Shown: in pieces, positions 36,763 to 45,652 of the stretch
Position numbering within the stretch: the stretch's first letter is position 1
Layout: each line of letters begins with the position of its first letter
Assembly: GCA_903880015.1 (NCBI GenBank)
Contig: CAIRNS010000007.1
Span: forward strand, 124,001 to 188,000
DNA: 64,000 nucleotides
Direction: 5' to 3'
From: an uncultured Elusimicrobia bacterium
GTDB lineage: Bacteria; Elusimicrobiota; Endomicrobiia; Endomicrobiales; CAIRNS01
Made by a program: the position numbers and the translations under genes
The notes under the pieces: generated by a model
Database searches by the model: none
What the model saw: only the letters and a program-made list of their open reading frames with translations
Told to the model about the DNA's origin: nothing

Positions 36763-37119
36763 ATGGCAACACCGCATGAAATTGTCACACAGAAACGGGC
36801 CGCTGCGCTTCAACGGCTTGCTGCCAGAGGATATGACGCACCCAGCAAGGTGTTCATCGGTATGGCGACCTGTGAAATCGCCGCCGGCTCAAAAGAAGTG
36901 ATGGAAGTTTTTCAGGAGGCCCTGAAAGGCGGATTAAAGAACGTCTATGTCAGCCAAAAAGGTTGTTTCGGACGGTGCAATCTTGAACCGACCGTCGATG
37001 TCATTAAAAAGGGCAAGAAGCCGGTTACCTACGGCAAGGTGACGGTTGACCGCGCCAAAGAGATTATCGAAAAGCATATCATTGGCGGCAAAGCCATTGC
37101 AGAGTACATCATAAAATAA
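36763..37119 (+). CDS. Thioredoxin-like [2Fe-2S] ferredoxin (detached HydB N-terminal domain)
   Basis: A 118-aa protein from ATG 36763, with a strong GGAGG site. Fold and Cys pattern (MATCEIAAGS and KGCFGRCNLEP) match the [2Fe-2S] thioredoxin-like domain that is normally the N-terminal part of HydB/HoxF-like subunits. The next gene, HydB, lacks that domain, so the subunit is split in two here. It should pass electrons between the flavin subunit and the other clusters. Confidence 0.9.
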   Translation: MATPHEIVTQKRAAALQRLAARGYDAPSKVFIGMATCEIAAGSKEVMEVFQEALKGGLKNVYVSQKGCFGRCNLEPTVDVIKKGKKPVTYGKVTVDRAKEIIEKHIIGGKAIAEYIIK

Positions 37120-37133
37120 CGGAGTAATACATT

Positions 37134-38666
37134 ATGGAACAACCCGGAAGCGATACGCATCTGCATAACCGTTCTCATGCCATATTCGGCGACATGTCAT
37201 TTTTTTCTAAACAAATGCGCATTGCTTTGCGCAACTGCGGTACTATCGATCCGGACAGTATCGACGACTATCTGCAAGCGCGCGGCTATGAGGCCCTGGC
37301 AAAAGTGTTGACCGAAATGACGCCGCCGGCAGTCATTGATGAAATAAAAAAATCCGGACTGCGCGGCCGTGGCGGCGCCGGTTTCCCGACGGGGTTTAAG
37401 TGGGAGCTGACTGCTCGCGAACAGAACGAAGAAAAATTTATCATTTGCAATGCCGACGAGGGGGATCCGGGCGCATTTATGGATCGCAGCGCTATCGAAG
37501 GAGATCCGCATACCGTCATCGAAGGGATGCTGATTGCGGGATACGCAGTCGGCGCTCAGCAGGGCATCGTGTATATCCGGGCTGAGTATCCGCTGGCGGT
37601 GCAGCGGCTTGAACGGGCGATTGTCGCCGCCCGGGCGGAAGGGTTTCTCGGGGAAAATATACTGGGCTCGTCTTTTTCATTTGATATTGAGATTCGTCTC
37701 GGCGCGGGAGCATTCGTGTGCGGTGAAGAAACGGCGTTGATGCACTCCATAGAAGGGTTTCGCGGTATGCCGCGTCCCCGTCCCCCGTTCCCGTCGGTAC
37801 AGGGATTGTTCGGTAAACCGACCGTCATCAACAATGTAGAGACATGGGCCAATATTCCCGTTATCATTTTAGACGGAGCAGAATGGTTTGGTTCCATCGG
37901 TACCGAGAAAAGCAAAGGGACCAAGGTATTTGCTCTGGCGGGAATGATTAACAACACCGGGTTAGTTGAGGTCCCGATGGGAACGACCCTGCGTGATATG
38001 ATCTATGATATCGGTGGCGGCATTCCTAACGGGAAAAAATTCAAAGCTATACAGACCGGCGGTCCGTCAGGCGGCTGTTTGTCCGAGCAGTACTTAGACA
38101 CCAAAATTGATTATGATTCGCTTGCCCAGGCGGGCTCTATCATGGGCTCCGGCGGGATGATTGTCATTGACGAAGATTCCTGTATGGTCAATATCGCCAA
38201 GTTTTTTCTGGAATTTACCCAAAACGAATCGTGCGGCAAATGCACGCCGTGCCGCGAAGGCACCAAACGGATGCTTGAAATTCTGGTGCGCATCACCGAA
38301 GGTAAAGGCGAACAGGGCGACATCGAAAAACTCGAACGGTTGGGAACGACTATCAAAAAAGCGTCATTGTGCGGATTAGGGCAATCCGCGCCGAACCCGG
38401 TTCTCAGTACCATAAAAAACTTTCGCGTTGAATATGAAGAACATATCCATCAGAAAAAATGCCGCTCCAATTTCTGTGACTATCTGTTGACCTACACCGT
38501 CACGGATAAATGCGTCGGCTGTACGCTGTGCCGCCGCGTGTGCCCGAGCGCCGCGGTCACCGGAACGCCGAAATTGCGTCATGAGATTGACCAGATGAAA
38601 TGCATAAAATGCGGGTTGTGTTTTAAGTCCTGCAAATTCAGCGCTATCACGAAAACATCACATTAG
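37134..38666 (+). CDS. hydB: NAD(H)-binding flavoprotein subunit of [FeFe] hydrogenase (HydB/NuoF-like)
   Basis: A 510-aa NuoF-like subunit. [13 protein letters not shown] is the NADH/FMN loop, [11 protein letters not shown] the FMN contact, and [13 protein letters not shown] with a distal Cys binds a [4Fe-4S] cluster. The C-terminus adds two ferredoxin-type clusters ([11 protein letters not shown] and [11 protein letters not shown]). Missing is the usual N-terminal [2Fe-2S] domain, supplied by the gene 14 bases upstream. In bifurcating HydABC, this subunit is where NAD(H) and ferredoxin electrons meet. Confidence 0.94.
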   Translation: MEQPGSDTHLHNRSHAIFGDMSFFSKQMRIALRNCGTIDPDSIDDYLQARGYEALAKVLTEMTPPAVIDEIKKSGLRGRGGAGFPTGFKWELTAREQNEEKFIICNADEGDPGAFMDRSAIEGDPHTVIEGMLIAGYAVGAQQGIVYIRAEYPLAVQRLERAIVAARAEGFLGENILGSSFSFDIEIRLGAGAFVCGEETALMHSIEGFRGMPRPRPPFPSVQGLFGKPTVINNVETWANIPVIILDGAEWFGSIGTEKSKGTKVFALAGMINNTGLVEVPMGTTLRDMIYDIGGGIPNGKKFKAIQTGGPSGGCLSEQYLDTKIDYDSLAQAGSIMGSGGMIVIDEDSCMVNIAKFFLEFTQNESCGKCTPCREGTKRMLEILVRITEGKGEQGDIEKLERLGTTIKKASLCGLGQSAPNPVLSTIKNFRVEYEEHIHQKKCRSNFCDYLLTYTVTDKCVGCTLCRRVCPSAAVTGTPKLRHEIDQMKCIKCGLCFKSCKFSAITKTSH

Positions 38667-38675
38667 GAGCCAGCA

Positions 38676-40436
38676 ATGACCGCAAAAAACATCGCCATAT
38701 ACATTAACGATAAGCCCTACCAGGTGCAGCCGGGGCAGACCATCATGCAGGCGGCCGATTTGCTGGGCTTTCACATTCCGCGGCTGTGTTATCACCCCAA
38801 GCTTTCCCTTGAAGGGGCCTGCCGGGTTTGTATCGTAGAAGTCGAAGGCATGCGCAATTATGTGGCTTCCTGCGCGTTCCCGGTGACTGAAGGCATGAAA
38901 ATACACACCAATACCGAAGAGATCCGCCGCGCGCGCCGCGATATTGTCGAGCTGATCCTCGATAATCATCCTCAGGATTGCCATATTTGCGAGCGTGATT
39001 CCAATTGTGAGCTGCAGCGTTTGGCGCATACCATGGGTATGAAAAAACATCATTTTTCGGGGGACCGGAAACGCTACGAAAAAGATGTTTCCTCCGTTTC
39101 CGTGGTGCGCGATCCGGAAAAATGTATTTTGTGCGGCCGGTGCGTGCGTATGTGCTCGGAAATCCAGAAAGTGCATAATTTGGGGTACGCGCACCGCGGT
39201 TTTAAGACGGTCGTTATCCCGGCGTACGACATGCCGTTTAAGGACAGCGTCTGTACGGCGTGCGGGCAGTGCATCAATGTATGTCCGACAGCAGCGTTTG
39301 TCGAAAAAAATTATACTCAGGAGTTGTTTCAGGTGCTGGGAGACAGCTCGAAAATAAAAGTTGCCCATTTCGCCCCGTCCGTTCGCGCTGCCATCGGCGA
39401 AGCGTTCGGCATGGAGCCGAAAAACCTTGAAAAAGAACTGGTTGCCGCCCTGCGCAAACTTGGGTTCGATTATGTTTTCGATACGCAGTTCGGCGCCGAC
39501 CTGACCATTATGGAAGAAGCGCACGAACTCTTGGCGCGGATATCCGGCAAGGGAAAACTGCCGATGATAACTTCGTGTTCCAGCGCCTGGATGAAATCGC
39601 TGGAGCAGTTCCATCCGGATCTTATTGAAAATGTTTCATCCTGCAAATCACCGATGTCAATGATGAGCGCTATTGTGAAAACCTATTTTGCCGACAAGCT
39701 GCAGCGAAATCCGGCGGATATCGTCAGCGTGGGTATCATGTGCTGTACTGCAAAAAAGTACGAAGCGTCCCGCCCGGAGATAGTGCCGTCAACGGACATT
39801 GTGGTGACGACTCGCGAGATTGCCTGGATGATCAAGTCGGCGGGTATCAGTTTTCCCAATATACCCGGTGAATCGTTCGATCAGATTATGGGGCTGTCGT
39901 CAGGAGCGGGAGCCATATTCGGCGCGACCGGCGGCGTGATGGAGGCGGCTCTGCGTACCGCCTATGAAATGTATACCGGAGAGACGCTTGAAAACATAGA
40001 GTTTACCGAAATCCGCGGTTTGAAGGGTATCAAAGAAGCGCAAGTGGTTATGAATGGCAAAGAGATTAGGGTCGCCGTCGTTCATGGCTTGGGCAATACC
40101 GCGGAACTGCTCGACCGGGTGCGCAAAGACAATAAATATCATTTTATCGAAGTTATGGGATGCCCCGGCGGGTGCGTCGGCGGCGGCGGACAGCCCTATG
40201 CGGGGCTCAACGCGATTCCTTTGGACGAAGACGCTTTGCGCAAGCGCGCAGAAGTGCTCTACAGTATAGACCGCGTCAAAACCATTCGCCGCAGTCACGA
40301 AAACCCGCATGTGCAGCGTTTGTACAAGGAGTTTCTGGGCAAGCCCAACAGTGAAAAAGCGCATCATCTGCTGCACACTCATTATCACGCGAAGGAACCC
40401 CGCGGGATTATACCGGATCATCCGATAGTCAAATAA
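38676..40436 (+). CDS. hydA: [FeFe] hydrogenase catalytic subunit, M3-type, with unusual H-cluster loop
   Basis: A 586-aa subunit. N-terminal plant-type [2Fe-2S] domain (CYHP...CRVC), His/Cys [4Fe-4S] domain (HPQDCHICERDSNC), two ferredoxin clusters (CILCGRCVRMC, CTACGQCINVC), then the H-domain. H-cluster loops: L1 reads TSCSSAW (Cys301-Ser302-Ser303) instead of TSCCPxW; L2 reads MCCTAKKYE (Cys356-Cys357) instead of MPCxxKxxE; L3 EVMGCPGGCVGGGGQP is nearly normal (Cys496, Cys500). By alignment with Clostridium pasteurianum CpI, Cys301 is the proton-transfer Cys and Ser302 replaces a cubane ligand, while an extra Cys appears in L2. H2 evolution or uptake is expected from the context. Confidence 0.93.
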   Translation: MTAKNIAIYINDKPYQVQPGQTIMQAADLLGFHIPRLCYHPKLSLEGACRVCIVEVEGMRNYVASCAFPVTEGMKIHTNTEEIRRARRDIVELILDNHPQDCHICERDSNCELQRLAHTMGMKKHHFSGDRKRYEKDVSSVSVVRDPEKCILCGRCVRMCSEIQKVHNLGYAHRGFKTVVIPAYDMPFKDSVCTACGQCINVCPTAAFVEKNYTQELFQVLGDSSKIKVAHFAPSVRAAIGEAFGMEPKNLEKELVAALRKLGFDYVFDTQFGADLTIMEEAHELLARISGKGKLPMITSCSSAWMKSLEQFHPDLIENVSSCKSPMSMMSAIVKTYFADKLQRNPADIVSVGIMCCTAKKYEASRPEIVPSTDIVVTTREIAWMIKSAGISFPNIPGESFDQIMGLSSGAGAIFGATGGVMEAALRTAYEMYTGETLENIEFTEIRGLKGIKEAQVVMNGKEIRVAVVHGLGNTAELLDRVRKDNKYHFIEVMGCPGGCVGGGGQPYAGLNAIPLDEDALRKRAEVLYSIDRVKTIRRSHENPHVQRLYKEFLGKPNSEKAHHLLHTHYHAKEPRGIIPDHPIVK

Positions 40437-40464
40437 AAATAAATAGTATATCTGAGAGGATGCC

Positions 40465-40956
40465 ATGACAACCCTTACCAGCGACACCGCGATGGACGAA
40501 CTGAAAGCATATATTGAAACGGTCAAGAAAAAAGCGCGGCCGGAATCTTATCTGATTGCGATTCTGCACAAAGCCCAGCATTTGTACGGCTACCTTGATA
40601 AAGAAGTCATGAATGAGATTGCCTTTATTATGAACCTCCCTACCGCGCATATCTGGGGCGTGGCGACTTTTTATCACTATTTCAATCTTACCCCGAAAGG
40701 GGAACATACCATTGCCATATGCCTGGGCACGGCGTGTTATGTTAAGGGTGCCGGCGATCTGCTGGATACGCTCAAAGAAGAATTAAAAATAACTATTGGC
40801 GAAACGACGGAAGACAAGTTGTTTACCCTGCAGGAAGCCCGCTGTCTGGGCGCGTGCGGGTTGGCGCCGGTCATTATGATCGATGAAAAGATTTACGGCG
40901 AAATGACGCCGAAAAAAGTCGTTGCTCTGCTCGCTCATTTCCGCACAGAGAAATAA
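40465..40956 (+). CDS. hydC: [2Fe-2S] subunit of hydrogenase (HydC/NuoE-like)
   Basis: A 163-aa NuoE-like protein with helical N-terminus and thioredoxin-like C-terminus. Four cluster ligands are in CLGTACYVKG and ARCLGACGLAPV (C-X4-C ... C-X3-C). It completes the HydA/HydB/HydC set. It lies 28 bases after hydA with a GAGAGGA ribosome-binding site. In canonical operons hydC comes first; here it follows hydA. Confidence 0.94.
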   Translation: MTTLTSDTAMDELKAYIETVKKKARPESYLIAILHKAQHLYGYLDKEVMNEIAFIMNLPTAHIWGVATFYHYFNLTPKGEHTIAICLGTACYVKGAGDLLDTLKEELKITIGETTEDKLFTLQEARCLGACGLAPVIMIDEKIYGEMTPKKVVALLAHFRTEK

Positions 40957-40968
40957 CCGGGTGCCGAA

Positions 40969-42345
40969 ATGCACTATATCGACGAACAGAAAATCCATGA
41001 ACTGCTTACCGCGGCAGCCGCGTCTTCCGTTGAAGATGCCGGGCGCATTCTGGCAAAAGCACGCACGCTAACCCGGCTCACACTGGCAGAGACGGCGACG
41101 CTCCTTTCAGTACGCAACCCCCAGACCATCAACGACATTTATCAGACCGCTTCGTTCGTTAAAGATGCCATTTACGGCCGCCGGGTTGTGATGTTTGCGC
41201 CGATGTATATCACCAGTTTTTGTTCCAACCGTTGTGTGTACTGTGCGTTCACCGCAGACAACAACATCACGCGCCGTCATTTGTCTATTGATGATATTAG
41301 GCGCGAGACCGTCGGTTTATTGAACAGCGGACACAAACGGATACTGGTTGTTGCCGGTGAAGAGCCCTCCGGCGTTGATTTCTATATTGAAGCTATCAAA
41401 GCTATCTATGGCGTGCGTGCCGGCAACAATGCCGTCAAACGGATTAATATTAATTGCGCGCCCGTCGCTGTCGATGATTTTCTGAAACTAAAAGCCGCCG
41501 GTATCGGCACTTTTCAGATTTTTCAGGAGACCTATCACGAACAGACCTACCGGCAGGTCCATCCCGCCGGAACCAGCAAACACGATCCCGATAATCGGCT
41601 CGACGCCGTTGACCGCGCGTTTGCGGCAGGTATTGACGATATCGGTGTCGGCGTATTGTACGGGTTGTACGATTGGCGGTTTGATACGCTGGCGATGCTG
41701 ATGCATGTGGAAGCGATGGAACAGCGCCACGGTGTCGGCCCTCACACGATTTCCGTCCCGCGCCTTGAACCGGCGGCCGGCATCGATTTCTTCGAAAAAA
41801 CCCCGTATAAAGTATCTGATGAAGATTTTAAGCGTATTGTTGCCGTACTCAGATTATCAGTGCCGTACACCGGTATAATCCTCTCGACGCGCGAAGAACC
41901 GGCGATGCGCGACGCAGTGATAAATCTCGGCGTGTCGCAGATAAGCGCCGCGTCATGCACGACGCCGGGTGGTTACACCGACGCCGATGGCGACGCCGTC
42001 GCGGGACAATTTAAAACCAGCGATCATCGCTCACTCAACGAAATGGTCAGTGTGCTTATCGGCCACAACAATATTCCCAGCTTTTGCGCGGCGTGTTACC
42101 GCAAAGAGCGCACCGGCGCCGCTTTTATGGCACTGGCAAAACCGGGCGCCATCAAAACCATGTGCAATGTTAACGCTTTGATTACCCTCAAGGAATATCT
42201 TGAGGATTTTGCCTCTCCGGAAGTCCGGCGCACGGGGTATGAATTGATACGCCGGTATCAAAATGATTTACCGCCGGAAGAGCAGCGTATCCTTGAGAAA
42301 ATGTTCACGGCGATTGACGCCGGCGCCCGGGATCAGTATGTATAG
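40969..42345 (+). CDS. hydG: [FeFe] hydrogenase maturase HydG (tyrosine lyase)
   Basis: A 458-aa radical SAM enzyme that cleaves tyrosine to make the CO and CN- ligands of the H-cluster. The radical SAM motif is CSNRCVYC (C-X3-C-X2-C). The C-terminal auxiliary cluster motif C-X2-C-X22-C begins at CAACYRK. Both are intact. It is 12 bases after hydC, so the maturases are co-expressed with the enzyme. Confidence 0.97.
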   Translation: MHYIDEQKIHELLTAAAASSVEDAGRILAKARTLTRLTLAETATLLSVRNPQTINDIYQTASFVKDAIYGRRVVMFAPMYITSFCSNRCVYCAFTADNNITRRHLSIDDIRRETVGLLNSGHKRILVVAGEEPSGVDFYIEAIKAIYGVRAGNNAVKRININCAPVAVDDFLKLKAAGIGTFQIFQETYHEQTYRQVHPAGTSKHDPDNRLDAVDRAFAAGIDDIGVGVLYGLYDWRFDTLAMLMHVEAMEQRHGVGPHTISVPRLEPAAGIDFFEKTPYKVSDEDFKRIVAVLRLSVPYTGIILSTREEPAMRDAVINLGVSQISAASCTTPGGYTDADGDAVAGQFKTSDHRSLNEMVSVLIGHNNIPSFCAACYRKERTGAAFMALAKPGAIKTMCNVNALITLKEYLEDFASPEVRRTGYELIRRYQNDLPPEEQRILEKMFTAIDAGARDQYV

Positions 42346-42376
42346 GAAGGACGCGTAAACGCCGTTGCATGCTGCG

Positions 42377-43393
42377 ATGAAAAAATCAGAAATCATTGAT
42401 TATTTAAAAGACGACCATCCTTCCTCGCTGACGGAGCTCTATGCCCGAGCTGACGGTGTGCGTAAAGAATATATGGGCGACGGCATACTTCTGCGCGGCA
42501 TCGTTGAATTTTCAAGTTTCTGCAAAAACACCTGTTCATATTGCGGTTTGAACAAAAACAATACCCATCTTGATCGCTTCCGTTTGACGAAAGAACAGAT
42601 ACTTGAAAGCGTCGGGCGGATTGCCGGCGCACGCATCAAAACGGTCGTTCTTCAGTCCGGTGAAGACGATGAAATCAGTGCCGGCTGGCTGGCGGCCGTG
42701 GTCAAGGACATAAAAGCCCGGTACGATATGGCAATCACTCTTTCCGTCGGTGAACGGCCGCGCGCCGATTATCAATGCTGGAGAGACGCCGGGGCGGATC
42801 GGTATCTGCTGAAAATTGAAACCGCCAATCCTGCGCTCTACGCCGCCCTGCACCCGCAGATGGATTTTAATAACAGACTGCGGTGTCTGGAAGATGTGCG
42901 GGCCTGCGGTTATCAGGTGGGATGCGGCGCCATTGTCGGTCTCAAAGATCAGACGATAGACGATATAGCCGGCGACATTGTCTTTTTTTCAGAAAACAAT
43001 TTCGATATGATCGGCATCGGCCCGTTTATTCCTCACGCGGCCACGGTGTTGGGCGGGGAACAAAAAGGCGGCGTCGCGTTGACCATCAAGGCCGTTGCGC
43101 TGACACGGATTGCGACCGGGACAGCCCATCTTCCGGCGACAACCGCCCTGGGCAGCGTCGGTGAAAAAGATTATCGTATTGACGCGCTAAAAGCAGGCGC
43201 CAATGTCCTGATGCCCAACTTTACCCCTAAAGCGTTTAAGAAGCGCTACGAGATATATCCCGGGAAACGATGCGTTGATGAAGATTCAGAACACTGCGTT
43301 GGTTGTATGCAGGCGCTGGCCGCCTCTATCGGCAGGCACATCGATTATTCCCGCGGCGATGCGTTGAAAACGATTGTGTCCGTGTTGCGATAA
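42377..43393 (+). CDS. hydE: [FeFe] hydrogenase maturase HydE
   Basis: About 338 aa from ATG 42377; a TTG at 42365 would add four residues. The radical SAM motif is CKNTCSYCGL. The C-terminal Cys pair in CVGCMQ may carry the optional second cluster. HydE acts on the HydG-derived Fe(CO)2(CN)Cys unit in building the bridging dithiolate part of the H-cluster. It follows hydG by 31 bases. Confidence 0.95.
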   Translation: MKKSEIIDYLKDDHPSSLTELYARADGVRKEYMGDGILLRGIVEFSSFCKNTCSYCGLNKNNTHLDRFRLTKEQILESVGRIAGARIKTVVLQSGEDDEISAGWLAAVVKDIKARYDMAITLSVGERPRADYQCWRDAGADRYLLKIETANPALYAALHPQMDFNNRLRCLEDVRACGYQVGCGAIVGLKDQTIDDIAGDIVFFSENNFDMIGIGPFIPHAATVLGGEQKGGVALTIKAVALTRIATGTAHLPATTALGSVGEKDYRIDALKAGANVLMPNFTPKAFKKRYEIYPGKRCVDEDSEHCVGCMQALAASIGRHIDYSRGDALKTIVSVLR

Positions 43394-43439
43394 TGGCTCA
43401 TACTCATGAGTATTGGTTTTTGATGGGCGGCCGCAATGC

Positions 43440-43468
43440 TTGCCAAGTAATGGAAATATTTATATAAA
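43440..43468 (+). promoter_or_regulatory. Promoter of hydF
   Basis: TTGCCA (43440-43445), 17-base spacer, TATAAA (43463-43468), in the 140-base gap between hydE and hydF. It would give hydF its own transcript with an approximately 60-base leader, outside direct Rex control. I see no second Rex box here. Confidence 0.6.
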
Positions 43469-43533
43469 AATGGATGTTCTATTGATGAGACGCTCAGTCC
43501 GCACAAACTTATCGCGATCGGATATACATTGAA

Positions 43534-44790
43534 ATGAATCAGCAAACGACAACGCCTAAATCACTCCGCCTGCAGATCGGCATATTCGGCCGCACCAATG
43601 TCGGCAAATCAAGTTTTCTCAATATGATAGCCGGGCAGGATGTGTCAATCACTTCCCCCGTTGCCGGCACGACGACCGATGTCGTTGAGAAGGTCATGGA
43701 GCTTTTGCCGGTTGGTCCGGTCCTATTTCTGGATACCGGAGGGCTTGACGATATTTCGGTCCTTGCCAGCGAGAGAGTACGCACAACGAAAAAAGTGTAT
43801 GATCGCAGCGATATATTCGTCTTGGTCATCGAACCGCGGGTATGGACGGCGTTCGAGGACGCCGTCCTTGCGGAGGCGGTCCGGCGGACTGTTCCGGTAC
43901 TGGTAGTCATCAATAAAACCGATCTCGCTACGCCGGGGGAGCCCGTTCTGAGCATTTTGTCGGATAACAAACAACCGTATATTGCCGTCGACTGCACGGC
44001 GAGGGAAAATCGTGACCGCTACATCAACGCTTTTAAGAGCCGGTTAATAGAATTGTGTCCGGATGAAGTTATCAATACCCCGTCATTGATCGGCGATCTC
44101 GTTCCTCCCGGCGGCATTGCGGTATTGGTCGTGCCGATCGATCTGGAGGCGCCCAAGGGCAGATTGATATTGCCGCAGGTGCAAACTATCCGTGATGCGC
44201 TCGATAACGATGCAGTCGTGATGGTCGTCAAGGACCGGGAATACGTCGCCGCTCTGCAGTTGCTCAAACGCCCGCCTGCGATTGTCATCGGCGATTCTCA
44301 GGTCGTGTTGAAAATGGTCGCTGACACGCCGAAGGAAGTCACCTGTACGACTTTCTCGATAGTATTTTCCCGCAGTCGCGGGGATTTAACGGAGTCAGCG
44401 CGGGGTGCGGCACAATTACATCGTCTCAAACCGGGCGACAAGGTGCTCATCGCCGAGGCTTGCTCCCATCATGCCGTTGAAGACGATATCGGCAGAGTCA
44501 AGATTCCGCGCTGGATCCGGCAGTATTGCGGGATTGACCTGGTTTTTGATACGGCCTCAGGCAGTGACTACCCGGAAAACCTCAGCGAGTACGCGCTCGT
44601 TATCCACTGCGGCGGCTGTATGATTAATCGCCGCCATATGCTTTCCCGTATCCAAAAAGCCCGGGAAGCGGGAGTACCTATCACCAACTACGGATTGTGT
44701 ATATCTCTTGTTCAGGGTGTTCTCGATCGGGTCCTCGAACCTTTTCCTTCCGCATTAATTGCTTACCAGAACGCTAAAAACGGCCTTTAA
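43534..44790 (+). CDS. hydF: [FeFe] hydrogenase maturase HydF (GTPase and scaffold)
   Basis: A 418-aa protein. N-terminal GTPase: G1 GRTNVGKSS, G3 DTGG, G4 NKTD. The C-terminal cluster-binding domain has the family's CSH ... HCGGC ligands. HydF holds the 2Fe precursor and transfers it to apo-HydA. With hydE and hydG, the maturation set is complete in this window. Confidence 0.96.
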   Translation: MNQQTTTPKSLRLQIGIFGRTNVGKSSFLNMIAGQDVSITSPVAGTTTDVVEKVMELLPVGPVLFLDTGGLDDISVLASERVRTTKKVYDRSDIFVLVIEPRVWTAFEDAVLAEAVRRTVPVLVVINKTDLATPGEPVLSILSDNKQPYIAVDCTARENRDRYINAFKSRLIELCPDEVINTPSLIGDLVPPGGIAVLVVPIDLEAPKGRLILPQVQTIRDALDNDAVVMVVKDREYVAALQLLKRPPAIVIGDSQVVLKMVADTPKEVTCTTFSIVFSRSRGDLTESARGAAQLHRLKPGDKVLIAEACSHHAVEDDIGRVKIPRWIRQYCGIDLVFDTASGSDYPENLSEYALVIHCGGCMINRRHMLSRIQKAREAGVPITNYGLCISLVQGVLDRVLEPFPSALIAYQNAKNGL

Positions 44791-44831
44791 ATCAGCAGAT
44801 AAATCAACTCGTTCCTGTCTCTTTTTTCCTC

Positions 44832-44860
44832 TTGCCAAAAGCACCATAATCTATTATAAT
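44832..44860 (+). promoter_or_regulatory. Promoter of tpiA
   Basis: TTGCCA (44832-44837), 17-base spacer, TATAAT (44855-44860). It leaves a leader of about 27 bases with AAGGAG seven bases before the ATG. Confidence 0.8.
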
Positions 44861-44893
44861 CTACTCACTATTCTACTAATAAGGAGTCCGAGC

Positions 44894-45643
44894 ATGCGTA
44901 CCCCCATGATGGCAGGAAATTGGAAGATGTACAAGACCATTCCCGAGGCCTTGGCGCTGGTGGAAGGATTGAAAAAGAATGTGGCAGATGTGAAGAACCG
45001 GGAAGTTCTGGTTTGCCCGCCGTTTTGCGCTATTGCATCGGTTGTTGCAGCGCTCAAAGGCACCGCAATAAAAGTTGGCGCGCAGAATATGCATGCAGAA
45101 ACAAAAGGCGCGTTTACCGGCGAGATTTCACCGTCGATGCTCGTTGATGCGGGATGCAGCCATGTTCTTATCGGTCATTCCGAACGGCGTCAGTATTTTG
45201 GAGAAACCGATGAGCTGGTGAACAAAAAAATGAAAGCGGCGTTCGCCGCGGGACTTGTTCCCGTTGTGTGCGTCGGTGAAATATTAGCGGAACGCGAAGC
45301 CGGCAAAACGCTGGCAGTGATAACGGTTCAGATTAAAAATGGGATCAGCGGACTGACCGCCGAGCAGGCGAAAACGCTGGTTATCGCCTATGAACCCGTG
45401 TGGGCGATCGGGACCGGCAAAACAGCGACTCCCGCTCAAGCCGAAGAGGTTCACGCGTCTATCCGGGCGCTGTATGCCGGGATGTACGGTAACGATGCGG
45501 CGCAGGCAGTCCGGATACTTTACGGCGGGTCCGTTAAGCCGGATAATGTTGCCGATCTCATGAAACAGCCGAATATTGACGGCGGTCTTGTCGGTGGCGC
45601 CAGCCTTGAGATAGATTCCTTTACAAAACTTGTCGCGTATTAG
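44894..45643 (+). CDS. tpiA: Triosephosphate isomerase
   Basis: A 249-aa glycolytic TIM barrel. Active-site residues: Lys in AGNWKMYK, His in IGHSERR, Glu in the AYEPVWAIGTGKTA loop. The frame is open further upstream, but ATG 44894 has AAGGAG at ideal distance and matches the family start. First gene of a run with pduL, rpiB and the DnaA-like gene. Confidence 0.98.
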   Translation: MRTPMMAGNWKMYKTIPEALALVEGLKKNVADVKNREVLVCPPFCAIASVVAALKGTAIKVGAQNMHAETKGAFTGEISPSMLVDAGCSHVLIGHSERRQYFGETDELVNKKMKAAFAAGLVPVVCVGEILAEREAGKTLAVITVQIKNGISGLTAEQAKTLVIAYEPVWAIGTGKTATPAQAEEVHASIRALYAGMYGNDAAQAVRILYGGSVKPDNVADLMKQPNIDGGLVGGASLEIDSFTKLVAY

Positions 45644-45652
45644 GGTGCTGAT

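Noticed and set aside
38658-39614. Long minus-strand open frame (318 codons) opposite hydA
   Set aside because: It lies entirely inside a strongly supported gene on the other strand, has no ribosome-binding site and shows no family features.
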